Below, piece by piece: positions 53,105 through 62,440 of a DNA stretch of 64,000 nt; position 1 is the stretch's first letter; every line of letters starts with the position of its first letter. A program made the position numbers and the translations under genes. The notes below the pieces were generated by a model. That model searched no databases. It worked only from the letters and a program-made list of their open reading frames with translations, and was not told the origin of the DNA. Source of the DNA: Dysgonomonas sp. HGC4 (lineage in GTDB: Bacteria; Bacteroidota; Bacteroidia; Bacteroidales; Dysgonomonadaceae); contig NZ_CVRU01000158.1 in the NCBI RefSeq assembly GCF_001261715.1, positions 62,001 through 126,000 of the forward strand. Direction: 5' to 3'.

Positions 53105-53207
53105 AACTATTCTGAGCTTGGTTTTTAAAGTGAAATCCTATCTATAAGTGTGAATGTGTTATCTAAAACTATTTCAACCTAAAAGGCGTTTAATTAAAAT
53201 GTAAAAA

Positions 53208-53233
53208 AAAGAGTAACTATAAGGTTACTCTTT
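53208..53233 (-). terminator. terminator of the zinc peptidase gene
   Basis: AAAGAGTAAC pairs perfectly with GTTACTCTTT around 6 nt, with a T-rich tail on the minus strand, 22 nt after the stop codon. Confidence 0.8.
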
Positions 53234-53254
53234 CTATTTTAGAGGGAATAAGGA

Positions 53255-53935
53255 TTATCTCCTACTCCCCAATGCGATAAAGATATAATATATAAGAGTT
53301 GCCAAAGAACCTAAAGCAGCTACAACATAAGTGTATGCAGCCCATTTCAGAGCATCTTTCGCTTTATCTTTATTAGAATCTCTTACAATACCCGCTGTAT
53401 TAAGCCATACTAATGCACGATTACTTGCGTCTATTTCGACTGGCAATGTTACAAAACTAAAGATTGTAGTCATTGCAAACAAAGCTATACCTATCCATAT
53501 TAATATAGGAAAAGTATTGATCATAAATATACCTGCCAATAATACCCACATAACCCATTTAGATGCAAAACTAACTGTTGGCACTAAAGCCGATCTTAAT
53601 GTCAAAGGTCCATATGCCTTTGCATGCTGCACCGCATGACCACATTCGTGAGCTGCAACTGCTGCCGCTGCTACACTATTGCTATGATATACACCTTCAC
53701 TCAGATTGACAGTCTTATTGCCCGGATTGTAATTATCAGTCAACATTCCTTGTGTAGAAACGACTTGCACATCATATATTCCATTATCGTGTAACATCTT
53801 CAATGCAACATCTCTACCAGTCAAACCGCTATCTAATGGTACTTTTGAGTATTTTTTAAATTTGCTTTGTAAAGTAGCCGAAACAATCCAGCCTCCTAAA
53901 GCAATTATACCGAATAAAATCCATCCGAAATACAT
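53255..53935 (-). CDS. membrane zinc metallopeptidase (Zn_peptidase_2 family)
   Basis: A 226-residue inner-membrane protein of the YugP-like family. One N-terminal helix is followed by GLTGRDVALKMLHDNGI and the zinc motif AAHECGHAVQHA (His96-Glu97...His100). Helices then surround RSALVPTVSFASKW and FAMTTIFSFVTLPVEIDASNRAL, where a further Glu/Asp can complete the site. It probably cleaves membrane or misfolded proteins, but no substrate is known. A -7 element precedes it. Confidence 0.9.
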   Translation of the reverse strand: MYFGWILFGIIALGGWIVSATLQSKFKKYSKVPLDSGLTGRDVALKMLHDNGIYDVQVVSTQGMLTDNYNPGNKTVNLSEGVYHSNSVAAAAVAAHECGHAVQHAKAYGPLTLRSALVPTVSFASKWVMWVLLAGIFMINTFPILIWIGIALFAMTTIFSFVTLPVEIDASNRALVWLNTAGIVRDSNKDKAKDALKWAAYTYVVAALGSLATLIYYIFIALGSRR

Positions 53936-53997
53936 AATCTTACTATTTTAATTAATAACCTTTTCTACCTTATAATTATCTTTATCAAAAGATATGC

Positions 53998-54005
53998 CAA
54001 AGATA
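53998..54005 (-). promoter_or_regulatory. -7 element (TATCTTTG) for the zinc peptidase
   Basis: Exact TAnnTTTG match on the minus strand, 62 nt before the start codon. Confidence 0.55.
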
Positions 54006-54059
54006 TACATATTAATTGTTTGTAAATTTGATAATTACTTAAAAAAGGCTAATCACGGA

Positions 54060-55334
54060 TTACACGAAATACTGACGTTTAATAGTCTGATCGCGATCAG
54101 GACCTACTGACACTATGCTGATAGTAACATCTAATTCTTCTTCTAAGAAATTGACGTACTCTATGAACTCCTGAGGAAATTCTTCCTCACTCTGCATTTT
54201 TGTCATGTCAATATTCCAACCCGGAAGTTCTTTGTATATAGGTTTTACATTATCTCCAATTTCGAAAGGAAATTCTGTTGTTTGTTTACCATCAATTTCA
54301 TAAGCCACACATGCCTTGATCGTTTTAAACGTATCAAGAACATCACTTTTCATCATAATCAACTGAGTTACCCCGTTTATCATAATAGCATAACGAAGTG
54401 CAACCAAGTCAATCCAGCCACAACGACGAGGACGTCCTGTAACCGAACCAAACTCAAAACCTAATTTACGAAGTTCATCGCCTGTTTCGTCAAATAACTC
54501 CGTTGGAAAAGGACCACTTCCTACTCTTGTACAGTATGCTTTAAAGATACCAAACACCTCTCCAATATTACTAGGAGAAATACCCAAGCCAATACAAGCT
54601 CCAGAAGATATTGTATTAGAAGAGGTAACAAATGGATAAGAACCAAAGTCAATATCCAACATAGTACCTTGAGCACCTTCTGCTAATACCGATTTATTTT
54701 TTGACAATGCATCATTTATATAATACTCACTGTCTACAAATGTAAATTCTTTTAATTTTTCGACACCACTAAACCATTCTTTCTCAACTTCAGCTAAAGA
54801 ACTACAATCGAAATTATATTGATTCAAAATATCTAAATGTCGAGTTCTTACTTGTTGGTATTTCTCATCGAAGCCACACAAAAGATCTCCGACTCTCAGA
54901 CCTCCACGACCTACCTTTTCGGTATATGTAGGACCAATGCCTTTACCTGTTGTACCTATCTTTGAATCACCTTTTGCTTTTTCATAACAAGCATCTAATA
55001 AACGATGTGTTGGTAAAATAAGATGAGCTTTTTTAGATATCAGCAAACGTTTAGTCAGATCGTGTCCTGATTTCTCCAAAGATTCAACTTCTCCTTTGAA
55101 CAATGCAGGATCAAGAACAACACCATTACCTATGATATTGACTTTATCTCCTTGAAAGATTCCTGAAGGAACCGATCTTAAAACATACTTCTCTCCTTCG
55201 AATTCGAGCGTATGCCCAGCATTAGGTCCTCCCTGAAAACGGGCTACCACTTCATACTTCGGAGTCAATACGTCCACTATTTTGCCTTTACCTTCGTCAC
55301 CCCATTGTAACCCCAGTAGTACATCTGCTTTCAT
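54060..55334 (-). CDS. purA: adenylosuccinate synthetase
   Basis: First committed step from IMP to AMP, using aspartate and GTP. 424 residues, the normal length. P-loop-like WGDEGKGK at 11-18 with catalytic Asp13, FQGGPNAGHT with catalytic His, GTTGKGIGPTYTEKVGR, EGAQGTMLDIDFGSYPFVTSS and TGRPRRCGW are all intact. Its start overlaps the stop codon of the Fur-family gene by 4 nt, so the two are translationally coupled; this fur-purA pairing recurs in Bacteroidales. Confidence 0.96.
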   Translation of the reverse strand: MKADVLLGLQWGDEGKGKIVDVLTPKYEVVARFQGGPNAGHTLEFEGEKYVLRSVPSGIFQGDKVNIIGNGVVLDPALFKGEVESLEKSGHDLTKRLLISKKAHLILPTHRLLDACYEKAKGDSKIGTTGKGIGPTYTEKVGRGGLRVGDLLCGFDEKYQQVRTRHLDILNQYNFDCSSLAEVEKEWFSGVEKLKEFTFVDSEYYINDALSKNKSVLAEGAQGTMLDIDFGSYPFVTSSNTISSGACIGLGISPSNIGEVFGIFKAYCTRVGSGPFPTELFDETGDELRKLGFEFGSVTGRPRRCGWIDLVALRYAIMINGVTQLIMMKSDVLDTFKTIKACVAYEIDGKQTTEFPFEIGDNVKPIYKELPGWNIDMTKMQSEEEFPQEFIEYVNFLEEELDVTISIVSVGPDRDQTIKRQYFV

Positions 55335-55843
55335 TTCTTCTTATTGGTATTTATTTTATTTTCTTCTGTCTTTTTACTTTTCTTCTCCGCTTGCTGCCTC
55401 TCCTTTAAACACTTTGCACATGTACCATATATATACATACTATAATAAGCAATCTTAAACCTGGCAAACCTTTTTTGCTGAGTCTGAGTAAATGGATTGG
55501 CATTCTTATATTCTTTTACTTTTCCACAAGTTGTACAAATCAGGTGATCATGATTTTCGGCGCCGTATATACGTTCGTATTGAGAAATATTTTCTCCAAA
55601 CTGATGCTTCACAAGCAAGCCACAGTCCAAAAGTAATTCGATTGTATTATACAACGTTGCTCTACTAACCCTGATACTCTGGGTGTTCATCGTTTGAAAA
55701 AGTGAGTCGACGTCAAAATGTCCTTTTGTGGAATAGATATGATCAAGTATGGCAAAACGTTCGGGTGTCTTGCGATGTTTATGCTGATTAAGGTATTCAG
55801 TAAACTTATTTAATACTTGTTCTTTTATCTTCTGATTATCCAT
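55331..55843 (-). CDS. Fur-family metal- or peroxide-responsive repressor
   Basis: A 170-residue Fur/PerR-type regulator. The winged helix is seen as RKTPERFAILDHIYSTKGHFDVDSLFQ with SRATLYNTIELLLDCGLL. The dimerisation domain has the metal-binding His cluster (ENHDHLICTTCGKVKEY) and two CxxC pairs (CTTCGK and CAKCLKER) for structural zinc. The tail is very Lys/Glu-rich. Which metal it senses (Fe, Zn or peroxide via Fe/Mn) cannot be decided. First gene of the operon with purA; it may autoregulate. Confidence 0.93.
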   Translation of the reverse strand: MDNQKIKEQVLNKFTEYLNQHKHRKTPERFAILDHIYSTKGHFDVDSLFQTMNTQSIRVSRATLYNTIELLLDCGLLVKHQFGENISQYERIYGAENHDHLICTTCGKVKEYKNANPFTQTQQKRFARFKIAYYSMYIYGTCAKCLKERQQAEKKSKKTEENKINTNKKK

Positions 55844-55862
55844 TTTACCAGATCAAGAATAG

Positions 55863-55870
55863 CAAATATA
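55863..55870 (-). promoter_or_regulatory. -7 element (TATATTTG) for fur-purA
   Basis: Exact TAnnTTTG match on the minus strand 19 nt before the start codon. Confidence 0.65.
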
Positions 55871-55925
55871 CGTTTTTTTTTGAAGAAGACACTTTTTATT
55901 GGAGGAAGAACTTTATATAAACAAA

Positions 55926-55954
55926 GAGGAACTATCTTTAATAGATAGCTCCTC
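55926..55954 (-). terminator. terminator of the SusC/SusD operon
   Basis: In the minus-strand RNA, GAGGAGCUAUC pairs with GAUAGUUCCUC with one G-U wobble and is followed by UUUGUUU. Confidence 0.85.
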
Positions 55955-55984
55955 AGTATATTAATGATCTTTAATAAAGCTTAT

Positions 55985-57388
55985 TCAAATCTCTTTATTT
56001 GACGCAAGTTCACTTTGAGGTATAGGCCAAGTATAACCATTATCAGTAGGTTTAAGAACGAAAGTTCCTCTCTTCAGAGATTCTCCTTTTCTTAGTATAT
56101 CTACTCCTCGTATACCTTCTCCTATCAATTCTAAGCGTCGTTCATTAGATATCGCTTCTTTTAACTGCTCCCCAGACAATGCATCTATAACCAGAGGATC
56201 ACCCGTAGGAATTGATCTTGATCTTACTTGCTTTAAATAACCTTTTGCTAAAGTTTCATTTGCTGCTCCACCCAAATTGGCATAACTTTCAGCTAAACCC
56301 AATAAAGTTTCTGCATATCTGAATATTGGTACCCACTCTAGTTTATTCGTAACATCAACATATTTAAGAAGCTTTCTATCCGAAGGAGAGAAAAAATTCT
56401 TAACACGTGCATCATTTGCTAATGAATAATTAGGCTTAGACATAATACCATTCTCATTATCAACAAGTAAAATCTTGCCATCAGTATAATACTCAGCTAA
56501 ACTTTGTTGCGTATTAGGCACGTTAGTTGTCGCCATAGGCAGAGAAAAGATAGACTCTGTTGAATAGAAAGGAGTTTTATACAAAGAAGTTACATTCGTA
56601 ACTAAAGAATACCCGCTAACGGCTTTTCCTTCTTCAATAGCTTTATTCCATTCTCCTGTAGACATATAAACCCTCATTCTCAACATATGAGCTGCAGCTT
56701 TAGTTGCTCGAGTTGCTCCATCGTAAGTATTTACACCATCGGGTAATACTGCAATATTTGCATTATCCAAATCAGCTAACACTTGATCATATACTTCTTT
56801 TACAGTAGAAGCAGCCAAATTATTATTAGCATTGGTTGACTCTGCCTGTAATCTTAAAGGAACTGATTTTGCATCTTTATTTAAGATATAAGGAGTAGCA
56901 TATAAATTATTTAGATAATAATAACTAACTGCTCTTACAAACAAAGCCTCTGATCTGAATTGACTGTATTTCTCATCACCTAACACCTCTTTAGCACCTT
57001 CTATTGACTGCAGAAAAGTATTCACCCTATTTATAGCCAAATACGATGCTGTCCAATAGTCTTCATTCTCTCCAGATACAGACAGAATTCTCATATTGTA
57101 GGTATCAAATAATGAACTTAAATTATTCGATATATTAATTACATCATCACCTCTGTTATCAAAAACTAAATAACCTTTTCCTCCTAATAATGATAAAGAT
57201 CTAGTATTTGTATTAAAATTCTTAATCGTTCCATACAACCCTAGTAATGTACTTTCTATTCTCTTTGGTGAAGAGTAAATATCTCCTTCATTTACATATA
57301 ACGGAGGCTTTTCTTCCAGAAAATCACTACAACTTCCAAAGAAAAGTAGTCCTGAAAAGATAGCGTATGCATATAATATTTTTTTCAT
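55985..57388 (-). CDS. SusD/RagB-family outer membrane lipoprotein
   Basis: Surface lipoprotein that caps a SusC channel and binds the nutrient. 467 residues with a lipobox at Cys20 (LFFGSCSD). The SusD-like helical (TPR-type) scaffold is visible in YWTASYLAINRVNTFLQSIE, EALFVRAVSYYYLNNLYATPYIL and RATKAAAHMLRMRVYM. The C-terminal part has FRYAETLLGLAESYANLGG and ISNERRLELIGEGIRGVDILRKGE, both family hallmarks. It follows the susC gene after 20 nt. Substrate is unknown: no carbohydrate-active enzyme adjoins, so peptides or another nutrient (as for RagAB) are as likely as glycans. Confidence 0.94.
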   Translation of the reverse strand: MKKILYAYAIFSGLLFFGSCSDFLEEKPPLYVNEGDIYSSPKRIESTLLGLYGTIKNFNTNTRSLSLLGGKGYLVFDNRGDDVINISNNLSSLFDTYNMRILSVSGENEDYWTASYLAINRVNTFLQSIEGAKEVLGDEKYSQFRSEALFVRAVSYYYLNNLYATPYILNKDAKSVPLRLQAESTNANNNLAASTVKEVYDQVLADLDNANIAVLPDGVNTYDGATRATKAAAHMLRMRVYMSTGEWNKAIEEGKAVSGYSLVTNVTSLYKTPFYSTESIFSLPMATTNVPNTQQSLAEYYTDGKILLVDNENGIMSKPNYSLANDARVKNFFSPSDRKLLKYVDVTNKLEWVPIFRYAETLLGLAESYANLGGAANETLAKGYLKQVRSRSIPTGDPLVIDALSGEQLKEAISNERRLELIGEGIRGVDILRKGESLKRGTFVLKPTDNGYTWPIPQSELASNKEI

Positions 57389-57408
57389 TGTGCTATATTT
57401 TATTGTTA

Positions 57409-60400
57409 TTAAAATGTTACATTAACGCCAAAAGTATAAGTCCTTTCTTGTGGTAAAGTATTTTTATCAACACCTCCCGCTAGATTAGGCTCAGAAACAT
57501 TCGTTAATGTTTCAGGATCTAACCCTGAATAACCAGTTATAACAAATAGGTTTTGAGCTTGACCATAAAGACGTAAAGCCGAAATTCCTATTTTAGAAGA
57601 CCATTTCTTTGTATCAAAAGTATAACCAATCGATATATTTTTCAATCTCAAATAATCTCCTTTTTCAACCCAATCACTAATAGGCATTGCAGAACCATTT
57701 GACACATTATCACCATAAATAGGAAGCGCATATTCTGCGTTTCTTCTTTCAGGTGTCCAATATTTAGCCAAAACATCTTTACTATTATTCCAATAACGCA
57801 TATCACTAGTAGTTGCTCGTGTCCCATTGTAAATTTTATTACCCCCTGAGAACTGAAAAAACACAGACATATCAAATTGTTTGTAAGAGAAATTATTGTT
57901 CCAACCTCCAAACCAAGTTGGCAGTGTTCCTCCACAATCTACTTGGGTAAAATCTCCATCATAAGGTTTCCCATCTTCAGTGAACCAATTACGCTCTTCA
58001 TACTTATAGATAGTGCGTTCTCCATTTTCCCCAATAAAAACTCTTCGTCCTGTTGCAGGATCTATACCAGCAGTAGGGAACAAATATAGGTGGCCTATCG
58101 ATTTTCCAACAACTGTAATATTAGTTCTTTCAAGTCCAGAGGCGTCTCCACTCAAAATCTCATTAACCCCATCTGCCAATGCAATTACTTTATTTTTATT
58201 GGTTGTTATATTAAAGCTTGACGTCCATTTAAAATCTTGATTTCTAAGAATATCAACAGACAGAGTCAATTCAACTCCACTATTTTGCATTTTACCAGCA
58301 TTTGTAGTTAACTCATTTTCCGGAATACCTTTAGAAGGTGCCTGAGGCACATTTAATATTAGATCATTAGATTTAGTTAAGTAATAATCAAAATCCAAAG
58401 TAAATCTATCTAAGAATGTTGCATTAAATCCAAGATCATACTTAACAGAAGACTCCCATTTCAAGTTAGGATCACCGATCTGTCTCAAACTATACGTACC
58501 TGAATTTCCATAATAATAACTTCTATAAAAAGAGCGCGCAGCATAGTCGGCGATATTAGTATTACCAACAACTCCGTAGCTACCTTTAACTTTAAAATCT
58601 TCAACTATTGTCTTTAACGGTTTGAAGAATGATTCTTCCGAGACTCTCCATGCAGCAGAAAATCCACCAAAATCACCCCATCTATTATTTGGTCCTAATG
58701 CAGAAAAACCATCTCGTCTAAAGTTCAGAGAAAGAATATATTTATATGCATAGTCATAATTAACACGTCCAAAAAACGAAAGTAATGAATTATTAAGGGT
58801 ATTACCTCCTGCTGTTGCATCTAAAAATGGTCCACCAAAGTCAACAAACATATCATCAGACAAGTTTTTACGTTGAGCAGTCCAATATGTAATTTGTCTC
58901 TTAGAGGCCTCAGTCCCACCTAAAACATTAAAATGGTGATTCTCATTTATATTAAATGCATATGTAGCAGTATTAGTCCATGTCCATTTATTATTAGTCC
59001 CGGCATAGTTATTAGCTAAACCATTACTATTTACACCATCTCCATGTATGGGAGACCAAAAACGTCTATCTTCGGTTCTTGCATAATCCAAACCATATTG
59101 GGTTCTTAAGACTAGCCCTTTAGTAGGAGTAACCTCACCATAAAAAGTAGCCATTAAACGATTTACATCTGTTTCTATACCATTTCCTAATTCTAATATT
59201 TTTGCAGGATTTGAAAAAGTACTAAATATAGTGTTAGGTCCATAACCCAACCCTTTTGTTTCAAAATAAGGAGATCCATCCTCATTAAATGCAGGAATAT
59301 TAGGAGCGTTCACTAGTGCCAAACGAGGAAATCCTCCAATAGCAAAATTAGAACCATTTCGAGCAGCATCAACAAAAGAAGTTGTTCCTGTTGTTGCATT
59401 CGCATTAAGTCCAACCTTAAGCCAGCTGGTTGCTTGCGCGTTCACATTAGCCTTCAATCCTAATCTATCATATTTATCTCCTTTAACAATACCTTCTTGA
59501 GTTACATAATTTGCAGACATGTAATATTGAACTTTATCACTACCTCCACTAACTCCTAAAGTTTGGTTTTGAGTAAATCCATTTTGAAAAACTGTTTCAC
59601 TCCAATCCGTATCATAATGTCCACCACTACTATTTGGCATTAAATTAAATGCTTTATTGCCATATGGAGAGACATAGCCATTAGTCAAAGATTTTTCATC
59701 TGTACCATACATGTTCTTTACTGCCATATTTTTGAAGTCTACATACTCCTGGGCATTCATCATATCATAAAAACCTGTCTTCGCAGAAAATCCAACAAAT
59801 GCATCATACGAAACTTTTGCTTTTCCAGACGAACCTTGTTTTGTAGTTATCAATATAACACCATTTGCTGCTCTTGATCCATACATTGATGCAGCAGCTG
59901 CGTCTTTCAGGACCTCCATAGATACAATATCAGCAGGATTTATGTCAGCTAAAGCATTTGCATTACCCATATTAGCAATATCTCCAGACTGAATAGGTAC
60001 TCCATCAACGACATATAAAGGAGAAGTCCCCGAGGTTATTGAGTTAACACCACGAACACGAACAACTGGAGGTTGTCCAACACCCGCAGATGGAGTTGTT
60101 ACACTAACCCCGGCAGCACGTCCTTGCAACATCTGATCGAAACTCACACTAGGAACATCCTTAATCGCGCTTGCTTTGATAGAAGAAATTGAAGAAGCTA
60201 CAGTACGAGAAGATTGTGTCCCATAAGCAACTACAACCACTTCATCCATTAATCTGGAATCATTCTCCATTACTATTCTCAAATTTGTTCCGGCAGCAAC
60301 CTCTTTGGCTTTCATCCCAATAAGAGAAATTACTAACGTTTTTCTATCTGATGGAATATTCAAAGAGAAATTTCCATCCACATCGGTTACTGTTCCCACA

Positions 60401-60543
60401 GTTGTACCTTTAGCTACGACCGAAGCTCCAATCACAGTTTCACCAGTATCATCCAAGATAGTACCTGAAACATGTGTAGTTTGAGCTACTGATAACCCGA
60501 CACTTGCCACCACGCAAGCCAAAATCATTATCAATTTTTTCAT
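57409..60543 (-). CDS. SusC/RagA-family TonB-dependent transporter
   Basis: Outer-membrane nutrient channel paired with SusD. ATG 60543 is the likely start (MKKLIMILACVVASVGLSVAQ signal peptide); the frame extends to a GTG two codons earlier. Length is about 1044. CarboxypepD_reg domain (about 25-100: GTILDDTGETVIGASVVAKGT), TonB box-like EVVVVAYG, plug with SVSFDQMLQGRAAGV, VRVRGVNSITSGTSPLYVVDGVPI and ASMYGSRAANGVILITTKQG, then a long barrel ending in TLPQERTYTFGVNVTF. The YVVDGV and RAANGVI blocks are SusC hallmarks. It lacks an adjacent anti-sigma/sigma pair or hybrid kinase, so control may rest on the promoter at 60638. Confidence 0.95.
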   Translation of the reverse strand: MKKLIMILACVVASVGLSVAQTTHVSGTILDDTGETVIGASVVAKGTTVGTVTDVDGNFSLNIPSDRKTLVISLIGMKAKEVAAGTNLRIVMENDSRLMDEVVVVAYGTQSSRTVASSISSIKASAIKDVPSVSFDQMLQGRAAGVSVTTPSAGVGQPPVVRVRGVNSITSGTSPLYVVDGVPIQSGDIANMGNANALADINPADIVSMEVLKDAAAASMYGSRAANGVILITTKQGSSGKAKVSYDAFVGFSAKTGFYDMMNAQEYVDFKNMAVKNMYGTDEKSLTNGYVSPYGNKAFNLMPNSSGGHYDTDWSETVFQNGFTQNQTLGVSGGSDKVQYYMSANYVTQEGIVKGDKYDRLGLKANVNAQATSWLKVGLNANATTGTTSFVDAARNGSNFAIGGFPRLALVNAPNIPAFNEDGSPYFETKGLGYGPNTIFSTFSNPAKILELGNGIETDVNRLMATFYGEVTPTKGLVLRTQYGLDYARTEDRRFWSPIHGDGVNSNGLANNYAGTNNKWTWTNTATYAFNINENHHFNVLGGTEASKRQITYWTAQRKNLSDDMFVDFGGPFLDATAGGNTLNNSLLSFFGRVNYDYAYKYILSLNFRRDGFSALGPNNRWGDFGGFSAAWRVSEESFFKPLKTIVEDFKVKGSYGVVGNTNIADYAARSFYRSYYYGNSGTYSLRQIGDPNLKWESSVKYDLGFNATFLDRFTLDFDYYLTKSNDLILNVPQAPSKGIPENELTTNAGKMQNSGVELTLSVDILRNQDFKWTSSFNITTNKNKVIALADGVNEILSGDASGLERTNITVVGKSIGHLYLFPTAGIDPATGRRVFIGENGERTIYKYEERNWFTEDGKPYDGDFTQVDCGGTLPTWFGGWNNNFSYKQFDMSVFFQFSGGNKIYNGTRATTSDMRYWNNSKDVLAKYWTPERRNAEYALPIYGDNVSNGSAMPISDWVEKGDYLRLKNISIGYTFDTKKWSSKIGISALRLYGQAQNLFVITGYSGLDPETLTNVSEPNLAGGVDKNTLPQERTYTFGVNVTF

Positions 60544-60637
60544 AAACACTACTTTAAATTACTCAATTATATTAATATCAATCAATTACCTAACAATCCA
60601 AGGGAAGTTGTTTACATTCTTTCACAATGGGAGAGGC

Positions 60638-60668
60638 AAATGTATGTTTTTTTCACAAAATACACAAA
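60638..60668 (-). promoter_or_regulatory. susC promoter (TTG -33, TACATTTG -7)
   Basis: TACATTTG on the minus strand (60645-60638) with TTG (60668-60666) 20 nt upstream. The leader is about 90 nt. Confidence 0.7.
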
Positions 60669-60812
60669 ACATGGGACGTTAAATGTTAGTTTTTCTTTAT
60701 TTAAAAAAGATATTAGATATAAAGATAGAACTATTAAACATCTTTTAAGGTTAAAAAATTAAAAATGAACATCAATTTGTCAATAAAATCTCATTTGTAT
60801 ATTTATGCAAAG
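60669..60812. other. intergenic between susC promoter and TPR terminator
   Basis: AT-rich, with no gene or stable structure seen. Confidence 0.5.
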
Positions 60813-60815
60813 AAA

Positions 60816-60843
60816 AAACCGCCAGTCAAAAGACCAACGGTTT
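60816..60843 (-). terminator. terminator of the TPR gene
   Basis: AAACCG pairs with CGGTTT with an inner GTC/GAC pair around AAAA. In the minus-strand RNA it is followed by six U. It insulates the TPR gene from the susC promoter downstream. Confidence 0.85.
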
Positions 60844-60916
60844 ATATAATAAGTGCTTATCCGGAAAGTAGCTATAATAAACGCTTCTAGATGTTAATAT
60901 AAGACAATATACAGTT

Positions 60917-62332
60917 CTAATACTTAATATTTTTATACAACAACCGACATTCATATGCCTCATTTAATCGGAGTAACAATGATTCTCGATTTGGTGTATC
61001 TGAGATGTCATTTGGATAAAAAACAGAGAAAATAGAAAACAGCGATTCATCATCGAAAGATTCAATACTAGTCTGAAATTTTTCTTTATCCCCATTTTCC
61101 ATATACAATAACGCTAATTTTTCATGAGCACCAGCTGATTCTGTCATTTCAAACAATCGCTGTTGGCATTCAATAGCATTTAGCAACTCGTCTTTACGAA
61201 GATATACAGATACCAACTTCTCTAAAACCTCCTCAGCCTCATCTTCTCTTAGAGAAAGAGCCTTTTTATAGAAAATTTCAGCACCGGATGGAATATTCAG
61301 CTTTAAATACACCTCACCAGCAATCATATTGACATCGAAAGAGTCTGAATCTGCATTTAGAGCTTTATCTATAAACTCCACGGATTCATCAATCTTACCT
61401 TGAAGTAAATAAACATGTGCTTTTTTCGCCATAGACTCAGGGGTTTCCCCTGCATGCTCTTCATATGATAATATTGCTTTCAGCACATCTCCATACTTCT
61501 CTAAACTCATATAACATTCTGCTAAAGAAAGATACAAAAGGCTTTCGTCCGGAGACATCAAAAGACATTCTTGCAACATCTCAACAGCTTCTTCCGATCG
61601 CTCTGACAATAACAAACAATGAGCCTTTAACTTTAATATATTGATATTCGTTTCATCTAGAGCTAGAGCAAAATCAAAAGCATCGATTGCTTTCTCAAAA
61701 TCCTCTTCTAATGAATATAATTTACCAAGCATAATCCAGCTATCTACTGAATAAGGATCAAGATCCAAAATCTGATTACAAACTATTATGGCAGAGGCAA
61801 AATCAGATCTCACTTCATAAGCGTATGCAAGATCATTCAAGACCTCCATATTACTAGGATCGTACTCAAGACTTTTTTCAAAATAAAGGATCGCCTCATC
61901 ATAATATTCGGCTTCTACGTAAAGAAAACCTAACTCTGATAAAATCACATCTAAATCGGTATCTTCATCCCTAAGAATTTCAGCAGTCAACTCATATGCT
62001 TCCGCATACAAATCAAGATTCAGTAGACATTCTATCTTTAGCAGATAAAGCTCAAAGTCATACGACGAGAAACGAGAATTCAAGTAATGTAACGCTGTGG
62101 TATATTTAGCATCATATACGAGATATTTGCCATATCTCAACATTAACGATTCGTTATCAGGATGAATACTTAGCCCAAGATCAACTATTTCTCTGGCTAT
62201 TTCAATATCATCCAATTTATCATAGTACTCCGCCAAGTCGTCATATTCGTCGGCATCAAAGTACACACTCTTTCCTGTCAAGAGCATTTGCTCGTAACGG
62301 GAAAGTAAATCAGAGATATTTCGTTCTTCCAT
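60917..62332 (-). CDS. acidic tetratricopeptide-repeat protein
   Basis: A 471-residue cytoplasmic TPR protein with no signal peptide and very high Asp/Glu content. About ten 34-residue repeats can be seen, for example EYYDKLDDIEIAREIVDLGL, AEYYDEAILYFEKSLEYDP with NMEVLNDLAYAYEVRSDFA, and FEKAIDAFDFALALDETN. Usually a scaffold for protein interaction; partner unknown. It lies 103 nt after glnS, with two weak hairpins between. Its own terminator is at 60816. Confidence 0.9.
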   Translation of the reverse strand: MEERNISDLLSRYEQMLLTGKSVYFDADEYDDLAEYYDKLDDIEIAREIVDLGLSIHPDNESLMLRYGKYLVYDAKYTTALHYLNSRFSSYDFELYLLKIECLLNLDLYAEAYELTAEILRDEDTDLDVILSELGFLYVEAEYYDEAILYFEKSLEYDPSNMEVLNDLAYAYEVRSDFASAIIVCNQILDLDPYSVDSWIMLGKLYSLEEDFEKAIDAFDFALALDETNINILKLKAHCLLLSERSEEAVEMLQECLLMSPDESLLYLSLAECYMSLEKYGDVLKAILSYEEHAGETPESMAKKAHVYLLQGKIDESVEFIDKALNADSDSFDVNMIAGEVYLKLNIPSGAEIFYKKALSLREDEAEEVLEKLVSVYLRKDELLNAIECQQRLFEMTESAGAHEKLALLYMENGDKEKFQTSIESFDDESLFSIFSVFYPNDISDTPNRESLLLRLNEAYECRLLYKNIKY

Positions 62333-62394
62333 AAGACAATTTGTTATTATTTATATAAATACAAACAAATATTGTGCTACATTTTACAAAACAA

Positions 62395-62440
62395 CAGGTT
62401 TTATCATACCTGCTATATATAATAAGGTGTAAACCTTATT
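62395..62440 (-). terminator. possible weak terminator pair after glnS
   Basis: AATAAGGT/ACCTTATT (8 bp, overlapping the glnS stop codon) and CAGGT/ACCTG (5 bp, then UUGUUUUG in the minus-strand RNA). Partial read-through into the TPR gene is likely. Confidence 0.4.
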
